64,000 nucleotides of DNA, taken from assembly GCA_009869945.1 (NCBI GenBank), contig WIXG01000208.1, positions 62,001 to 126,000 of the forward strand, read 5' to 3'. The translations under genes were made by a program, and so were the position numbers. This stretch comes from Mesaphorura yosii (lineage: Eukaryota > Arthropoda > Collembola > Poduromorpha > Tullbergiidae). Shown here piece by piece: positions 27,290 through 39,962 of the stretch. Each line of letters opens with the position of its first letter. The stretch's first letter is position 1. Under the pieces are notes generated by a model, which saw nothing but the letters and a program-made list of their open reading frames with translations, was not told the DNA's origin and ran no database searches.

Positions 27290-29618
27290 CCAATTAGGCT
27301 GTTGTCCATCTCCTGGGTCAAGAGTTGAGTCCATGCCCTGCGTAGTAAAAATTCGTTAATTCGTGCTTCCCATAGCTTCCTTTCCGCACAAAGGTCGAGA
27401 ACAAGAAAAAAGCAAAACAGCGACTCGAGTCCATCGTGTTCACAATTCACGTTCACAGTTTCTCGCAGAAAAGAGTCGACTCGACTCAGAGTCAGTCATG
27501 CATCTCAATTCTATTTGACAACATGAATAATTGCGATATTATATAATGCAGCGCATCGCAGTATTTCTTGGAGTTGGAAGTGTCTTCGGTGCACTGCTCC
27601 GGTCGGAGAATAAAATTCACCGTAGAATAACAATTCATGCTACAAATTGTAGTGTAAACTCAACTCGCCTCCGAACTTCCGTTTCTTAGACAAAGTGCAT
27701 TCATCCTCCTAATTGAATTGACTTGGCTTGGCTGCTTTAGTCTTGCACAATAAACAAGCCAAACACTAGCGGGATGGGAAGACGGGATGCAATTGAATGC
27801 AATGCAGATTTTGGCATGATCTTGGCCGCACATAAAATTAATTACGATCACGTTAACGATTTAACAGTCATCAAAGCCCCGAATTATTGCGTCATTAATT
27901 TCACGCTTGCTTGCTTTCAATTTTCGTGTTAGTGAAGGACAAAAGTGCTAATTAGGTGTAAACATATCGCGATTCCCGAAGCGACTCTTTGATTTGACAA
28001 CTCGCAACACGATAGGAAGCAATGATAAAGAATCACGACGACGACAAAAGACATTTTGCTATCTAATTACGCCGACACTTTGCTAAGCGTTACTGTCATT
28101 ATGGCCTGTTCCAAGAGCGCTGTCTTAAGTCTTAGCTCGTGAGTCTTTCACAAATAAATACAAACAGGCGAGAAAATACGGAAAATGTAACTCATTGTCT
28201 TTCCCCTTCTCGGGTCTTTAAATAAAGCTTTCAAATAAAAATAACTCCGTTCGCTGTGACTGCGACATATTTCCGACTAGTTACTGTAATCATCATGCCA
28301 TCATTACGAGCCAACTTGTGAAGCAAAACTTCTACTGCTAATTTACTCGTTCACAACGGGCATAACTCACGACTTGTCAATTTCTTAAGTCTTGTTACAC
28401 AATAAATGAAAGAAGCTAAAGATAAAACAAAAGAATCTCACGCTGCACTGTGAACGATGTGATTTATTCAGCGCTATATTGGAAGATGCAGACGCTCTGG
28501 CTTCGTGTTTACTGACTTGACGCAAACAATTTCTTTCTTTCACCGTAATTTGTCCTTTGCTTAAATTGGAAATCGTGATTTAAAGCTAAATTGTTAGCCA
28601 ATTCTCGGTAATTTCGGGCGCACAGATTGCACGTCAAACGCGGCAGACAGAACAAGAACAAGAGCAAAATGGTAGGAGTCTGACCTCTTTCTTCCGCTTG
28701 CAGTTTCCTGAAACTTGAGGAGGGCCCGCTAATCGTCTTGAACCACTGAACGGGAAGAAAGGCGAGTCTGGGCTAAAGGTCTCTTCCACTGGGTAGCTGT
28801 TGCCGGCAGGATACGCGGACATTCCATTATTGTCCAAGCCAGTGTACTGGTTTGGGTACGGCGCTTTTTCTGAAATACCACACAAATTAAAGATTACTCT
28901 AGTTAGTTTTAAAATCAAGGCTGTCCGCTTGACGTGGTACATTTTCGAAGGTCAGAGGTAATCATCAATTTCTCAGGAAAGCTGCAATGCAAACACTGAA
29001 GACGTGCACATCTTTAAATTCTGAAGCTGTGGAAAATTAATGCGTATTTGAATGGGATGGATCTAAATATTTGCTGTCCGTTTATGAAGTCCGAAAACGG
29101 TCAATATTTGAACTGGCGCTGGATGCTGGAATCTGCTTTGATTTACATAAATCCAAAATTCCGTTATCAATAAACTTTTCCTTTTCCTATTTCATTTCCT
29201 AAACCTTGTACTTTGCTCGTTTGCTTAAGTGGGTCTAAGTTTGCTTCCTGCTGTGCTATCAATTGAGCAATTACAACGACTATCCTCAAACTGTCCAAAC
29301 TACTAATCATGAATGCTAGCGTTTGTAGACTTTTACTTTCTGGTTCACAAATGTTAGGACTATCAAGAGTTCCTTCGGATTCTTTCCTAACTTTATTTAT
29401 ACATTTTAACATCAAGAATCATGACCGGCCCAGTAATTTTTAGGGTTTGTACGCAAGTGACACGCTTGCAGAATCTCCAGAATCAGAAGCGCTGGACAAT
29501 TAAAATCATTAACATTAGCAGTATAGCAGCCTTTACCTCCTTGCTTGTTTGCGATTTTGTTGAAGCAATTCTGAAACACTTCGTACAAATGCATCGGTTC
29601 ATCGTCGCTAGCAGCCAT
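27290..29618 (-). CDS. da: E-protein bHLH transcription factor, daughterless/TCF3-4-12 family, N-terminal exons
   Basis: Three coding exons are assembled: 29618-29537 (start ATG in context GACCATGG, phase 1 out), 28869-28685 (phase 1 in, phase 0 out) and 27337-27290 (phase 0). All have GT-AG junctions and compatible frames. Exon 1 contains [18 protein letters not shown] after a short acidic start, which matches from memory the extreme N-terminus of Drosophila daughterless, part of activation domain 1. Exon 2 (about 61 residues) is Tyr/Pro/Gly-rich with a basic KRKK end. Exon 3 is 16 residues. E-proteins are class I bHLH factors that dimerise with tissue-specific bHLH partners on E-boxes in the nucleus. 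The C-terminal bHLH segment was not found in the window, so the gene is partial and probably continues past position 1 with long introns. The family assignment is firm; downstream exons are not. Confidence 0.85.
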
Positions 29619-30663
29619 GGTCAAGATTTGCAGTTTACAGTGATTCCAGTTCTTTACTTTAAACTGCAAAATATGCACTGCGAAGTTAAGTCAATTATAG
29701 CGGCCGTCCGCGCACGGCAGTCCAGATGCCAGGTCCAATTTCTTCCTCCGGATGCAATTTCACGACGCCAAAATTCGAAGGAACCGTCGAAACTTTCACT
29801 CGTCAATTGTTTTCTGGTCCACCGTTTGAATGTTTACAAAAATCCCAAGTTACGATCGGTTGTGTTCAGTTTGTAATTATCCAGTGTAGTTTTAATGGGC
29901 CACGCACTCGGATGGGAAAGTCACTTGCACTCTAAGTCAGGAGCCAATTTGTGCCAGTAATTTTGATGAAAGTCAATTCCAAGCTGGAATTTGCGACTAA
30001 ATGTGCAACCAAATTTTTCAAAGTTTCTTTATTTTTGTGGTGAATTTCTTTCCGTCGTGTGCTGCCTGCCAGTAAGTACTTGAAATCTTGAAGACTTGCT
30101 CCAAAACCTTTCAAATAACAACTGACTATCTAAACAACATACTGCTCAAGCTGGGAATGGAAGAGGAAAGGAACGACGAATCAACAAGCACTGTACCGAG
30201 TACCGAACCTTTCAATTTCTACTGCTAACGCTGAATGCGAAATGTGGGCTTCAGTTTGTAGTGATCGGACCAAGCCACCTCTGCTTGGTTGAATGCAAAG
30301 CAATGCTCTCCTATCGCAAATGCCAGCCTACATTGTATGGCCACTGTCAAGCCGCAGCTTTTGGTCGAATTCGAGAAGGGAAGAAGTCAGGCTGCGGCTG
30401 CTCTCTGCAAAGTAAATGTGTGAACCAATACAAGAGACCGAGATCGAGAAGCGCGGCTCCGGTTCTTTGTTCGCTCATAATTAAATCGGCAGTCAATTAA
30501 CAGTCGGATGGAATTTCAATAATTATATCTTATTTTCAACGTGATTTGACAAACGCAAAACATCTAGAAAGAAATAAGAAATCGACAAAGTGAGTCAAAG
30601 AAACATATCGACAAATTCAACTACATTGAAAAATGAACTTGAACTGAAAAGCTTATTACCTAC
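29619..30663. promoter_or_regulatory. Upstream region of the E-protein gene
   Basis: About 1 kb between the E-protein start codon and the poly(A) signal of the minus-strand cyclophilin gene. It must hold the proximal promoter and 5'UTR of the E-protein unless a distant noncoding first exon exists. I see no clear TATA box or other named site. The 151-codon frame at 29421-29876 on the opposite strand overlaps exon 1 and is not supported. Confidence 0.4.
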
Positions 30664-30669
30664 TTTATT
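30664..30669 (-). terminator. Poly(A) signal AATAAA, SR-cyclophilin gene
   Basis: AATAAA on the minus strand about 95 nt past the TAA stop of the cyclophilin gene, followed by an A/T-rich stretch. Position and sequence suit its 3' end. Confidence 0.6.
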
Positions 30670-30761
30670 TTTAAAAAAATCTGAACAGCACATCGACCTT
30701 ACTAGCAATGGCTTCAACTTTAAACACCAAACATTCTGCGTCAAGACCTTTCAATTAACTT

Positions 30762-33700
30762 TTAACTACGACTTCGGCTCCGGTTGTAGCCTCCAATCCA
30801 TCTTTCACGCGACCGCCTCTGCCTGGCACCTCTTCCACCCCAACTCTGTCGCCCTCCATGACGGTCGCGATCCCGGTGCGAAGAGCGCGATCGCGACTTG
30901 TTTCGTCTACTTCGCGGAGATGATTTACTTCGACTTCGACGACGTCCTTCTCTCGAGCGGCTTTTTGATCCGTCCCTGGATTTCTTGTCCTTTGATGAAC
31001 TTCGGGCTCTTTCCTTGGACTTCGGCTTGGAAAGACTCCTACTCCTGCTCTTAGATTTTTTGCTCGACTTGCAGGACTCCGAACTACTGCTACTGCTTGA
31101 GCTTTTTCTGGCTGTGCGTTTTCGGCTATCTTTGGAGTCGTCTCGCGTGCGTCTTGTCTTAGAACGCGACTTTCTCTTTTCCCCACTCAAGCTTCTCCTT
31201 TTCCGTTCGGCACTTTGTCTCTCATTGTCACGGTTTCTTCCTCTATCCGGACTCCTGTCCAATTTCGGAGGTGTCCTCCTGCGTCTTTCTGGGCTTCTTC
31301 TTGTCTGTTTTCCTCTGCTCCGGTCAGCAGACTTTCTTCTAACGTCGACCGGGCTTCGGCTCCTTTTACGACTTGGATGGTCCCTTGGGTCTCGCCGTGC
31401 AGTAACTGCCTTCTCAGAGTCTTTAGCAGGGCTTTTCTTCGAAGGTGAAACTCTTCTATGGTGTGCACTTCCTTCCCCTTTCTTGGAGTGCTCATTTGTA
31501 TCTTCATCTCCTGAACTCTCTTCCCAATCTTTGAAGCGTTTCTTCAATAGCTCGCTTCTCAACCTCCGTTCTTCGTCTTCATTAACAGTTGATCCAAGAA
31601 TGGCCGGAACCATGGGTTTCTCTTGGCGATCAAAATTTCGAGTTTGGTTGTTGTCATCCCTCGATCCTCTCCTTTCTGCTCCATGTCCGTGGTTAGATTT
31701 CTCGAATTTATCCCTTTTGAACAAATGTTGGTAATAAACGACACCGTCTCCGTTGCCAGTCATTCCGGCAGAAGCCATTAGAAAAGACTCGATGCTTGGC
31801 TTTTCCTTCTGCTGAGGTTCAGCCTTTGAAACGGGACCCGTTACTTCACTGTCGGTTTCACAAACTTTCTCCTCTTTCACTCTGCTCTCTTCCTGTAACT
31901 TATTTTCCTCGTGGCGTTTTTGTCTCTCCTCTTGTCGGCGGCGAAGCTCTTCCTGTCTTTCCAACTTCCTCTTCTCTTTTTCCTAATTCGAGAAATCAAG
32001 AAATCAACAGAAATGAGTGTACATATTCCCACCTCATATTGCAATATTGTACTATCATACCTCGAACTCTTTTAAGCTAATAGTTTTTCGAGCTTCTGCC
32101 TTCCAGTGCGGAGGAGTCACGCTGCGCGATCGACTTCGAGATCGTGATGTTGCTCGAAAGCACTGTACAAGAATCAAGTTTTAGATTAGTTCTCTGTGTC
32201 ATGTAGAAGTCAGTAGCCAGCAAGCCAGCCATTATTGCATGACGTACCACACGCCCGCGACCCTTGATACGTTTATTATCCCCTCCGCCTCCACCAAATC
32301 GGGAGTCCCGAAATCGATTGAAGAAACCTCTTGGCGGACTTCTTCCATCTCTTCGTCCCCTGTCACGTCGGTCACGATCTCTGCTGTGACTTCTTCTCCT
32401 GTCTTTCTTGTCCTTATCCTTATCGTCTTCCTCTTCCTTTTTTGCACGCATCAAGAATCTATTTGGTGGATCTGGCGGTATTTCTTTCTCGTCGATATGT
32501 GTAACAACGGCCAAAGGATGCATGATCTCCCTAATTAAACCAGTAAAATTATTAATGCTTCGGAACTCAAGCTCATTAGATAATCTTCTATTAAAGTTCA
32601 TCAATAATACTTGTCCTCATCCGCGTTTTCGTCGTCCGATATCTCTCCCTCTTCGACTTTTTGCTTCTTTCCGTCTTCATCATTCGAGCCTTGATCATTG
32701 ACCTCTCCCGAAGATGCTTCTTCCTTGCGTTTCTTGTCTTCTTTTGCCTTTTTAACTTTCTTTTCTGCAAAATTAGAAATTGCGCACATGTACTATGGAC
32801 CTCAAGTAAGGGAGTTCAAATGGAATCAATATGAAGGTAAGAAGATAAGGCAAACCTTTTTTCTTTTTAAGCAACACAAGTTCTCCACAATTTGCGATCT
32901 TCACATCCTGAAGGGGTCTGTTCTTCCTGTCAGTCGGTAATCCCTCTATTTGCTTCACAACTCCATGGCCACTTACAACACGTCCAAAAACGACGTGAAT
33001 TCTATTCAAGCGGAAACAGCGAATGAAGTTTATATAGACGAAGAAAATGAAGCAAGAGTTCTTGGATTATTTAACTTACCCATTTAAATGCGGAGCAGGT
33101 TCAGTAAGTCTAATTCAGAAGAAAGAAGAGAAAAATAGGGTCTGTTATACTTCAATGATCAACTACAACATAAACTTTCGGGCTTCCAAATCAAGTCAAT
33201 TCTAAACAAAGTAGAAACAGAGAAAGAGGACTTCTGATTATCCAATGTCTTGTTGTGTTAAGTCAATTAAGTCTCTTTCCTTCTTAACTAGTTTTAGCCA
33301 GTCAATGGAAGTACTCCATCAAATCAGACAGAATACAAATTGGATTAACTGAGCATATCATTTTTAACTTGATTCGGAAGCAGATCAGACATAAATTAAT
33401 AGAAGATACTTGAGTAGTGAGACACCGAATTGGTTTTTGTCTCGCCACAATGACAACTTAGAATCCACCTGAAAATCTTAATATTTAGATCTTTCACTAA
33501 AACTTAACCATTATGAAATGTAACCTGGTGTGGCAGTTGTATGAAAGGATAATGTAGATTCTTACATAAAAAACTGCGACCCATTCGTCCCGGGCCCACG
33601 GTTCGCCATCGACAGCAAAAATGGTTGATCATGCAGTAGCTCAAAGTTTTCATCTGTAATTGAAATGGCAAGACATGAATTCAAAATAGAGAACTGAGAT

Positions 33701-34073
33701 AGCCACAAGAAACTGTTGTTTTCGCTGCATTACCTTCGAAGGTGCCTCCATAAATTGATTCACCACCAGTACCATTGCCATTTGCGAAATCACCACCTTG
33801 TATCATAAAATTCTTCACTACACGATGGAAGACGCTTCCTTTATAGTGCAATGGCTTTTGTGATGTTTTCCCCAGTCCCTTGTCTCCAGTGCACAGAGCC
33901 CTGAAGTTTTCTGCTGTTTTGGGTGTGGTATTCGAATAAAGTTCGAAAACGATGCGACCAGCCGGGATTCCACCGAGCTCAATGTCAAAGTAGCATCTTG
34001 GTTGAACTGAAGCTGATTTGGCATCTCCGGCGCCAGCTTTGGTTGAATCTGACTCCGATCCGTCAATCGTCAT
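30762..34073 (-). CDS. SR-domain cyclophilin, peptidyl-prolyl isomerase (PPIG/NKTR/Moca-cyp type)
   Basis: Eight exons join in frame to 787 residues: 34073-33734, 33653-33566, 33109-33080, 33001-32856, 32764-32611, 32530-32248, 32162-32061 and 31982-30762. An in-frame stop lies upstream of the chosen ATG. Residues about 25-205 form a cyclophilin domain with [29 protein letters not shown] and HVVFG, keeping the catalytic Arg, Phe and Gln. The position of Trp121 in CypA is His, as in the large SR cyclophilins. A Lys/Glu-rich linker, an Arg/Asp tract, the family signature TPPHW preceded by SR dipeptides, and a long Glu/Arg then Arg/Ser-rich tail (RSRSRS at the C-terminus) follow. These proteins sit in nuclear speckles, bind the phosphorylated RNA polymerase II tail or splicing factors, and isomerise X-Pro bonds. 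PPIG versus NKTR cannot be resolved. Exon 3 is only 30 nt. Confidence 0.9.
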
Positions 34074-34600
34074 GTTTGCTGCCCTCAGCAAATTAAAAAC
34101 TTAGTATTAGACACGCTTTAGTCAGCCATCAAAGCAAGAACACAATTGTTTCGCAAAAATCTTAGTGCATACGCATACCTGTTTCTTCTTAATTGCCTGA
34201 AGCCTAATTTCCGGCGTTCGGTTGTCCAGTTCAATTTGCTGTACTTTGCTTTACAGAAGTCCACTACACACAGTTTTGTGAAACAAACGATGAAAACGGT
34301 GCGATGGCGGACACTGATTATGTTTCGTACTGATTTAAGTACTCAAAAGCCGATTTAACGACCAACGCTACTGTGCAGGGAAGAGAGGAATGGTAAAATT
34401 GCGTTCCATCTTCCATGAGCATAAGCACGATTCTTCTCACTCCCTGTTTTTAACCACAGCGTTCTTTCTCATTTGACTTTCCTTCTCAATTATATGCTTC
34501 GGCTTCCTTGCGTGCCAAGTACTTGTGGAACTTCATGCTCGCAGCAACACAACGTGCTAATAAATGAATTGGATACTTCATCATCTCATCGTTGATCGAA
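34074..34600. promoter_or_regulatory. Short spacer holding the cyclophilin promoter
   Basis: About 0.5 kb between the cyclophilin start codon and the candidate poly(A) signal of the next minus-strand gene. It probably carries the cyclophilin 5'UTR and promoter. No coding exon or clear core promoter element is visible. Confidence 0.4.
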
Positions 34601-34606
34601 TTTATT
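34601..34606 (-). terminator. Candidate poly(A) signal AATAAA, 1,468-residue gene
   Basis: AATAAA on the minus strand about 470 nt past the stop codon of the gene at 35080-39962. It is the first canonical signal I noticed in the intergenic spacer. Use of a closer variant signal is possible. Confidence 0.4.
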
Positions 34607-35079
34607 GAATCAACGTAAATTATTAATGGCAGTTTTCTCGTCGCAGTTCGAATTCATAAATATATTGTTCTAAAGTGGTCTGCTCTTAAATACTTGCAAA
34701 AGGTATGTTCCGGCATCTCACTTTGTAACAAAAATACTGACAATCGCTGTTTGGCAGTATGAAATAAGTTAATTCAGACAATTTCAGGGCGTACTGTACT
34801 TACAAATATGCAACATATTACTAATATAGAAACTAACAAACTAATTACAGAGAAGAACTTAGGAGGAATATGAACAAGTTCGCGTCAATTGCGTGATGCA
34901 GAATTACCGTCTCTGGAAGTTAGCACACAAGAAAAATAACAAATCTAATGATGGGAAGACAAGTTCTAATCCATAGCCCAAATCAGTATGCGGTACCAGA
35001 TCGAGAACATGAGCAATGAGTTATAGATCAAGTCAAACATTTCGTAGTAATAGAAAATTTAAAAAAGAATGCGCTCGTC

Positions 35080-38000
35080 CTATACATGTGTAGGTTGCAG
35101 GTAGCAGTCCAGAGCCGGTGGGCTGACTTCGTCGTCTGTCCCTGAAGGTGATGAAAATTCACCACGGGAGAAGTCGGTTGTTGGTTCCAGCACCGGACAT
35201 TCCTTTTCTGTCGGAGAACTTGACAGAGAACAATTGCCATTGCCATCTGATTTGAGGTTGTCAACCAGTTCTTCGCGTCGTTGATCACAACTGTTAATCA
35301 AAGCCTGCAACTTGGTGATGTCGTTAATTCCCGGAGCCCGGACGCTCTCCGGAGGAGACGGATGTGTAGCATTCAATATTGAATGAGCTTGAGGTGAGCC
35401 CTGGCCAACTTCCAGACTCTTGAGCTCTATGATGGAGACATTCAGGCGTGGAACATTCACAAAGCACTCAAGATTTGAAATATCCATTCCGTGTGAAGTA
35501 CAGGACTTTGACTGTGGCTGTCCTGCTGCTTCTGACCAAGGCAAAAGGAGAAATCTTTCCTCATCGTTCTTCGATATCGCATCGTTTCTTGAAAGTTCTG
35601 CTGTTTCCACTTCACTTACGGCTATTCGTACTTCTTCCTCGTGGAAAACAATATTGGTATTGACATCAGGTGCTGGAAACATGGGTTGTAGCGCGTGTGA
35701 TGATGAGCCAAAATGAGTTTCCGGCTTGGACAATTCAATTGAGAGGGGCAAGGGTACACATTTTATTTCTTCCAGAGGAGTGCGGCGCGAAACTGTTTTC
35801 TTCTTCCACGATGTGTTCATTTCAAAGTCAGAAGTCAGATCAATTTCGACTGCTAAATGAGGTTTGTTCGTGTTGCTCAGCTCTAAGGGGTTGACATCAA
35901 TATTGGAATTCATCTCATTATCTTCATTGTTGACAGGAACAACGCTGTAAACCGAGGTTGTCTCTTGGGAATGGTGCAAGCAATTGCTTTCAGATGCAAC
36001 AAAGGGTTGATCCTCTGACGGAGATTCTGAATGCAGCACCAAGTGATCTTCTACAGCTTGTGTCACCTCATCTTCATCTGCAGTTATAGTAATAGAACTA
36101 TTGACTGTCGAGTTGTCACCCTCCGGGTCTTCTTCAGGCTTGACAGAATCTTCTTGACCAACAAACCAAAAAGATTGACTATCACAAGGTTCTTTCGGTT
36201 CCGCTACTACGTTTGCCTCTTTCTCTTTCCTTAATTGGAAGTCTTCTACGTCTGCTAGTCTACTTCCTCTAAGCTTGATCAGTGCGACTACTGCGGCATT
36301 CTCAATTTCCGTTGATTCTGCCTTGTCATCTTTCGCGTTTCGGCTTCCATCCGGATCCGACAAATCTCCAATCAGTTTACTAAATCCTAAACCTTGCTCC
36401 CCGGGTTTGAATTCCATTTTTCTGAGGCTTGACCTCAGATAGTTCTCAATATCTTCAACTTCAGCCTCTTCAGCTTCCACTTCGGGCTCCAGAAAAGTAG
36501 GCAGACCTAGTTCTATCGAGTTCGCAGTCGAGCCGTCCCCCAAATTGTCGTCCTGGTCATCGCCGCGGACATTATATTCTCCGGACGGTTTTACAGAGTA
36601 CGTCTCTTTAACTTTGTTAAAGCCACTTTCTTCAATGAGTTTGGTGATCTGATCGCATTCATCCTCTTTAGATTCTTCGTCTTCGTGTAGCACAGTTGGG
36701 TCATATTTCCTCCTCGATTCATCCATGGCATTTGCCGCAAATAGCGGAAGACTTTTAGCTTGATGCACTTTCTTTTTCGTTGTGGCTTTTTGTTCTTTCA
36801 ACTGACGAGTCCGTTTTTGACTTGATTTTGACTCACGGAAGCTATCAGATTGGGTCGAGATGCTCTTATTAGTAGCATGATCAGTGGTGAAATCCTTCGT
36901 TCCTTTTGGATCTGGTACTCTGATTCGCTGTAAACTGGACATCAAGTGAGTGAAAAGAGGAACGTTGCCGATGACGTTTGTCTTTCCCGATTTCGTAATG
37001 GCATTTTTCCTTCCAACCTCAGAATAATCTAAAGCGGTAGGACTATAAGTATGCATGCTGTTAAGACTGCATTGCAATTGGTCTGCCTTTCTTTGAGAAT
37101 TAATGGACGGTCGCCGTTCGGGAGCAGCGGGCTGCCTTGATCGCTGTTGAGATTTCCTGGAACTAGTTGATTCGGATTCCGATTGAGGATCGACTTTTGA
37201 CGGGACAGGATTGTCGTCTAGGGAAAGCTTCCGTATTAGTTCTGACGTACTGAACACGATTCTCTGCCCTTCTTGCACGTCCCTCAGAGCATAAATATCG
37301 ATTCTTAGTGACTGGAGCGTGCAAAGGGGAAAAGCTTCTGTGAAATTCTCTTCAGTGGCAGGTGGCTTTGTTCGTTCGTCTTCTCTTTTACGTAAGACAC
37401 TTATGCGTTTTTTGACCACCTTCCTAACATTTCTCACTCTTACATACTTGCGCTTTTCTACGCTGGGTTTTGATTTCTTCAGGGCCGGCTCATCTTTAGT
37501 CTTAACACCACTGTCTCTGGTTCGTAAAAATCTTTTCCACTCCTTGAAACGTGATTGTGGCTCTTTTTTTACTGGTTTTCCTTTTGCTTTATCATCGGAA
37601 TCATCCGCAGTCGGTTCAAAGCCAGCTTCAAAGATCATTTCATCGCCGTAATCTTCCTTCAAGTAACTAAATTTTGAGTAATCGGGCCTGGCAAATTCCA
37701 AATTGTTGAGATCAAGGATTTCAGATCCTCGTGTCTTCAAGTGCTTCGAGCAAAGCGGTTCATAAAATGACCAACTGGGTCGAACTGTGTTGAAATTTGA
37801 CAGTCTTGAATTCGCTGAGACACAAATGAGTGTTTGAAGTGTTGTTTCTGGAATCCCCAATTCCGAAGATTTCTTGCTACATGAGACACATTCCCAAACA
37901 GTCTTAGTCCAGGCATTCTCATCATTTTCTGAAGTCTGCATATTTCCGGTAGGAGAGCGTCCAGACCGTTCCTGTGCGAGCTCCTTCAACTTCTTAAATA

Positions 38001-39962
38001 ATTCCTCAGTTGGATTTAAGGAGAAAGCAGTCAAAACAACGTCGAAAGCCATAGCTGGGTCATTCTTGAAGGACAGTGCCAATTCTTTATACTCCATGGC
38101 TAAAGCCCTTTCTTTTGCTGCTATTTCACCCTTAGATGGGTCTCCTAGACCGCTCATACGCAACTGCTCAAGCTCATTGCTCTGGTTGGAAAGAGCGTCA
38201 ACGCACAACTTCACACATTTTGAACGAATTCCAAGCCATTCCAAACCAAACTAGATTCGAAAAGAATACTATATTAGTTGATATTTCCCTGCACCGAAGC
38301 CCAAAGCATAATCACGTAGTCGCATACTAGATTGGAATATGCATGAAAAAAATTTGCAACTTACTTCCATGTTCAGTGCAGCTGCAAAACAAGACAGATA
38401 ACCCTGGTCTCGGACATTCTTGCAAAGATCATCGATAACTTCAACAGGAAGGATGCTTAAGAACTTCTTTTCTTCTTCTTTTAAGTTTTCCTGAGCTTCT
38501 GGCGTTAAATTGTACATGTGGGCCTTGGAGGCAAAATTAGCTCCGGCAAGATATTTTTGCTGATTGAGTTTGTAGGTCAATTTCAGCCATTTGGCAGCAG
38601 TGGAGAAAATACTTCTAAATACGACTTCAATAATAGCAGCGGTGGGAACAGGAATAGGAGCCGTCACCGACTCCCACAATAATTTCTCTACCCATCCCTG
38701 AGCTATATCGTCTTTGTATTTCCATCCTTTTTTCCACTTAGTCGCAATTCGATTGCTATCGACGTCAGCGACTAGTTTGTCGAAAATGTAATCTCGCGTG
38801 GCAAGTGAAAACAAGTTGCACACCTGTAAAGCCAGCAGAGATTGTCTCAGTCAGTTAGTTTACTTAGCTGAGATCTTTCACTAGTGCAATGTTAGTGTTT
38901 CAACTATTGACTTACCGATGTTAAGTCTTGATTCAATTTAACACTTAATAAAACAAAGATAGTTCCAAACTCTAAGAAGTCGTCCGATGACATTGCGGCG
39001 CCTACGTCCTCAATTTTAGGGTTGTCACCGTAAATGCTACGGAATTTTAGAATGGATCCTTGCACTAGGGCCTTCGCCTTTTGCAGATCATTTGCAACGC
39101 ACAACCACTCAACACGAATTTTGATAAACTCGCAGTCCTCAACGGTCCACATTTCATTCACTAAAGGAACAAACATTTTACAAATTGTGTATTTCAGTCA
39201 AAGAAAGTGGAAACAATAAAACTAAATGGTTTCTTTCATCTTGATTTCTTTAATGAAGATCGCTCACTTACCTGCTTCCATTTCAACGGCCAATTCAGTT
39301 GAGTTGTATATTTTCTCAAGATATGGAGCTGACCATACGTTATACTGAATGATGTGTGCCATACCTTGACACATATTCCGGAATCGTTTGTTTCGATCAT
39401 CACAATCATTGTGGTTGCCCTCTCTTAAAATGAAGTTAGTCAGCTCAGATTTAACGCTTTCTAGAACAACCATCCACCCACCGCCAAATACACATTTTGC
39501 AGTCACTCTAAAATGGGGAAGGCGTGATAGTTACAATAGCTAGTTAGCGCAATTCATTCTCAGTTTAAAAAAATCACCCTTACTCTATGAGTAGCAATGG
39601 GCTGACGTTGGCACCACTTGCTGTCATGTCTGACTCAGTCCAGTTTCGCCAAATAGGGAGCAAACTCATACAAGAATCAACGCCAAAGTTTCCGCTTTGC
39701 TTTATCTGTAATATACTTCTGATTACGAGTTCCTTTTTCTGTTCCAACTCGAACTTCTCCCGCGATTCCTGCAAGAATTCAAGTGAAAAACATTTTTTAT
39801 AAATGTTCCAAGACTCGGCAATGGAAGTATAGCGATGTTAGGTCGCTTTACCATGTCCATCATCGACTTCTCGTCTTTGATGTCGTTCAACAATAAGGGG
39901 CGCAATTGCTTGTGTGCGTTGGCTGCCAACTGTACCAAATCGAGCTCTTCGGTATCAGGCAT
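35080..39962 (-). CDS. Unrecognised large protein: helical N-terminus, CxxC/CxxH motif, acidic disordered tail
   Basis: Six exons join in frame: 39962-39852, 39768-39584, 39507-39272, 39160-38916, 38823-38365 and 38250-35080, giving 1,468 residues from the first ATG I accept. I do not recognise the family. Residues 1 to about 510 look globular and mostly helical, with Trp/Leu/Ala-rich segments resembling TPR-like or armadillo-like repeats. Around 530-585 a WECVSC pair and a later LCSKH pair could form one zinc site (CxxC, about 41 residues, CxxH). A strongly basic patch near 670-700 (KKSKPSVEKRKYVRVRNVRK) could be a nuclear localisation signal or nucleic-acid contact. The remaining 750 residues are Ser/Glu/Asp-rich and probably disordered. 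The frame stays open about 30 codons upstream of the chosen start (includes SRRSPWVVLRALE), so a further 5' exon is possible. It is head-to-head with WDR37. Confidence 0.85.

Noticed and set aside
29421-29876. 151-codon plus-strand frame
   Set aside because: It runs antisense across the first E-protein exon, whose identity is clear, so it is a shadow.
30898-31734. 278-codon Leu/Ser-rich plus-strand frame
   Set aside because: It is the antisense reading of the Arg/Ser-rich tail of the cyclophilin; such tails produce long antisense frames by codon bias.
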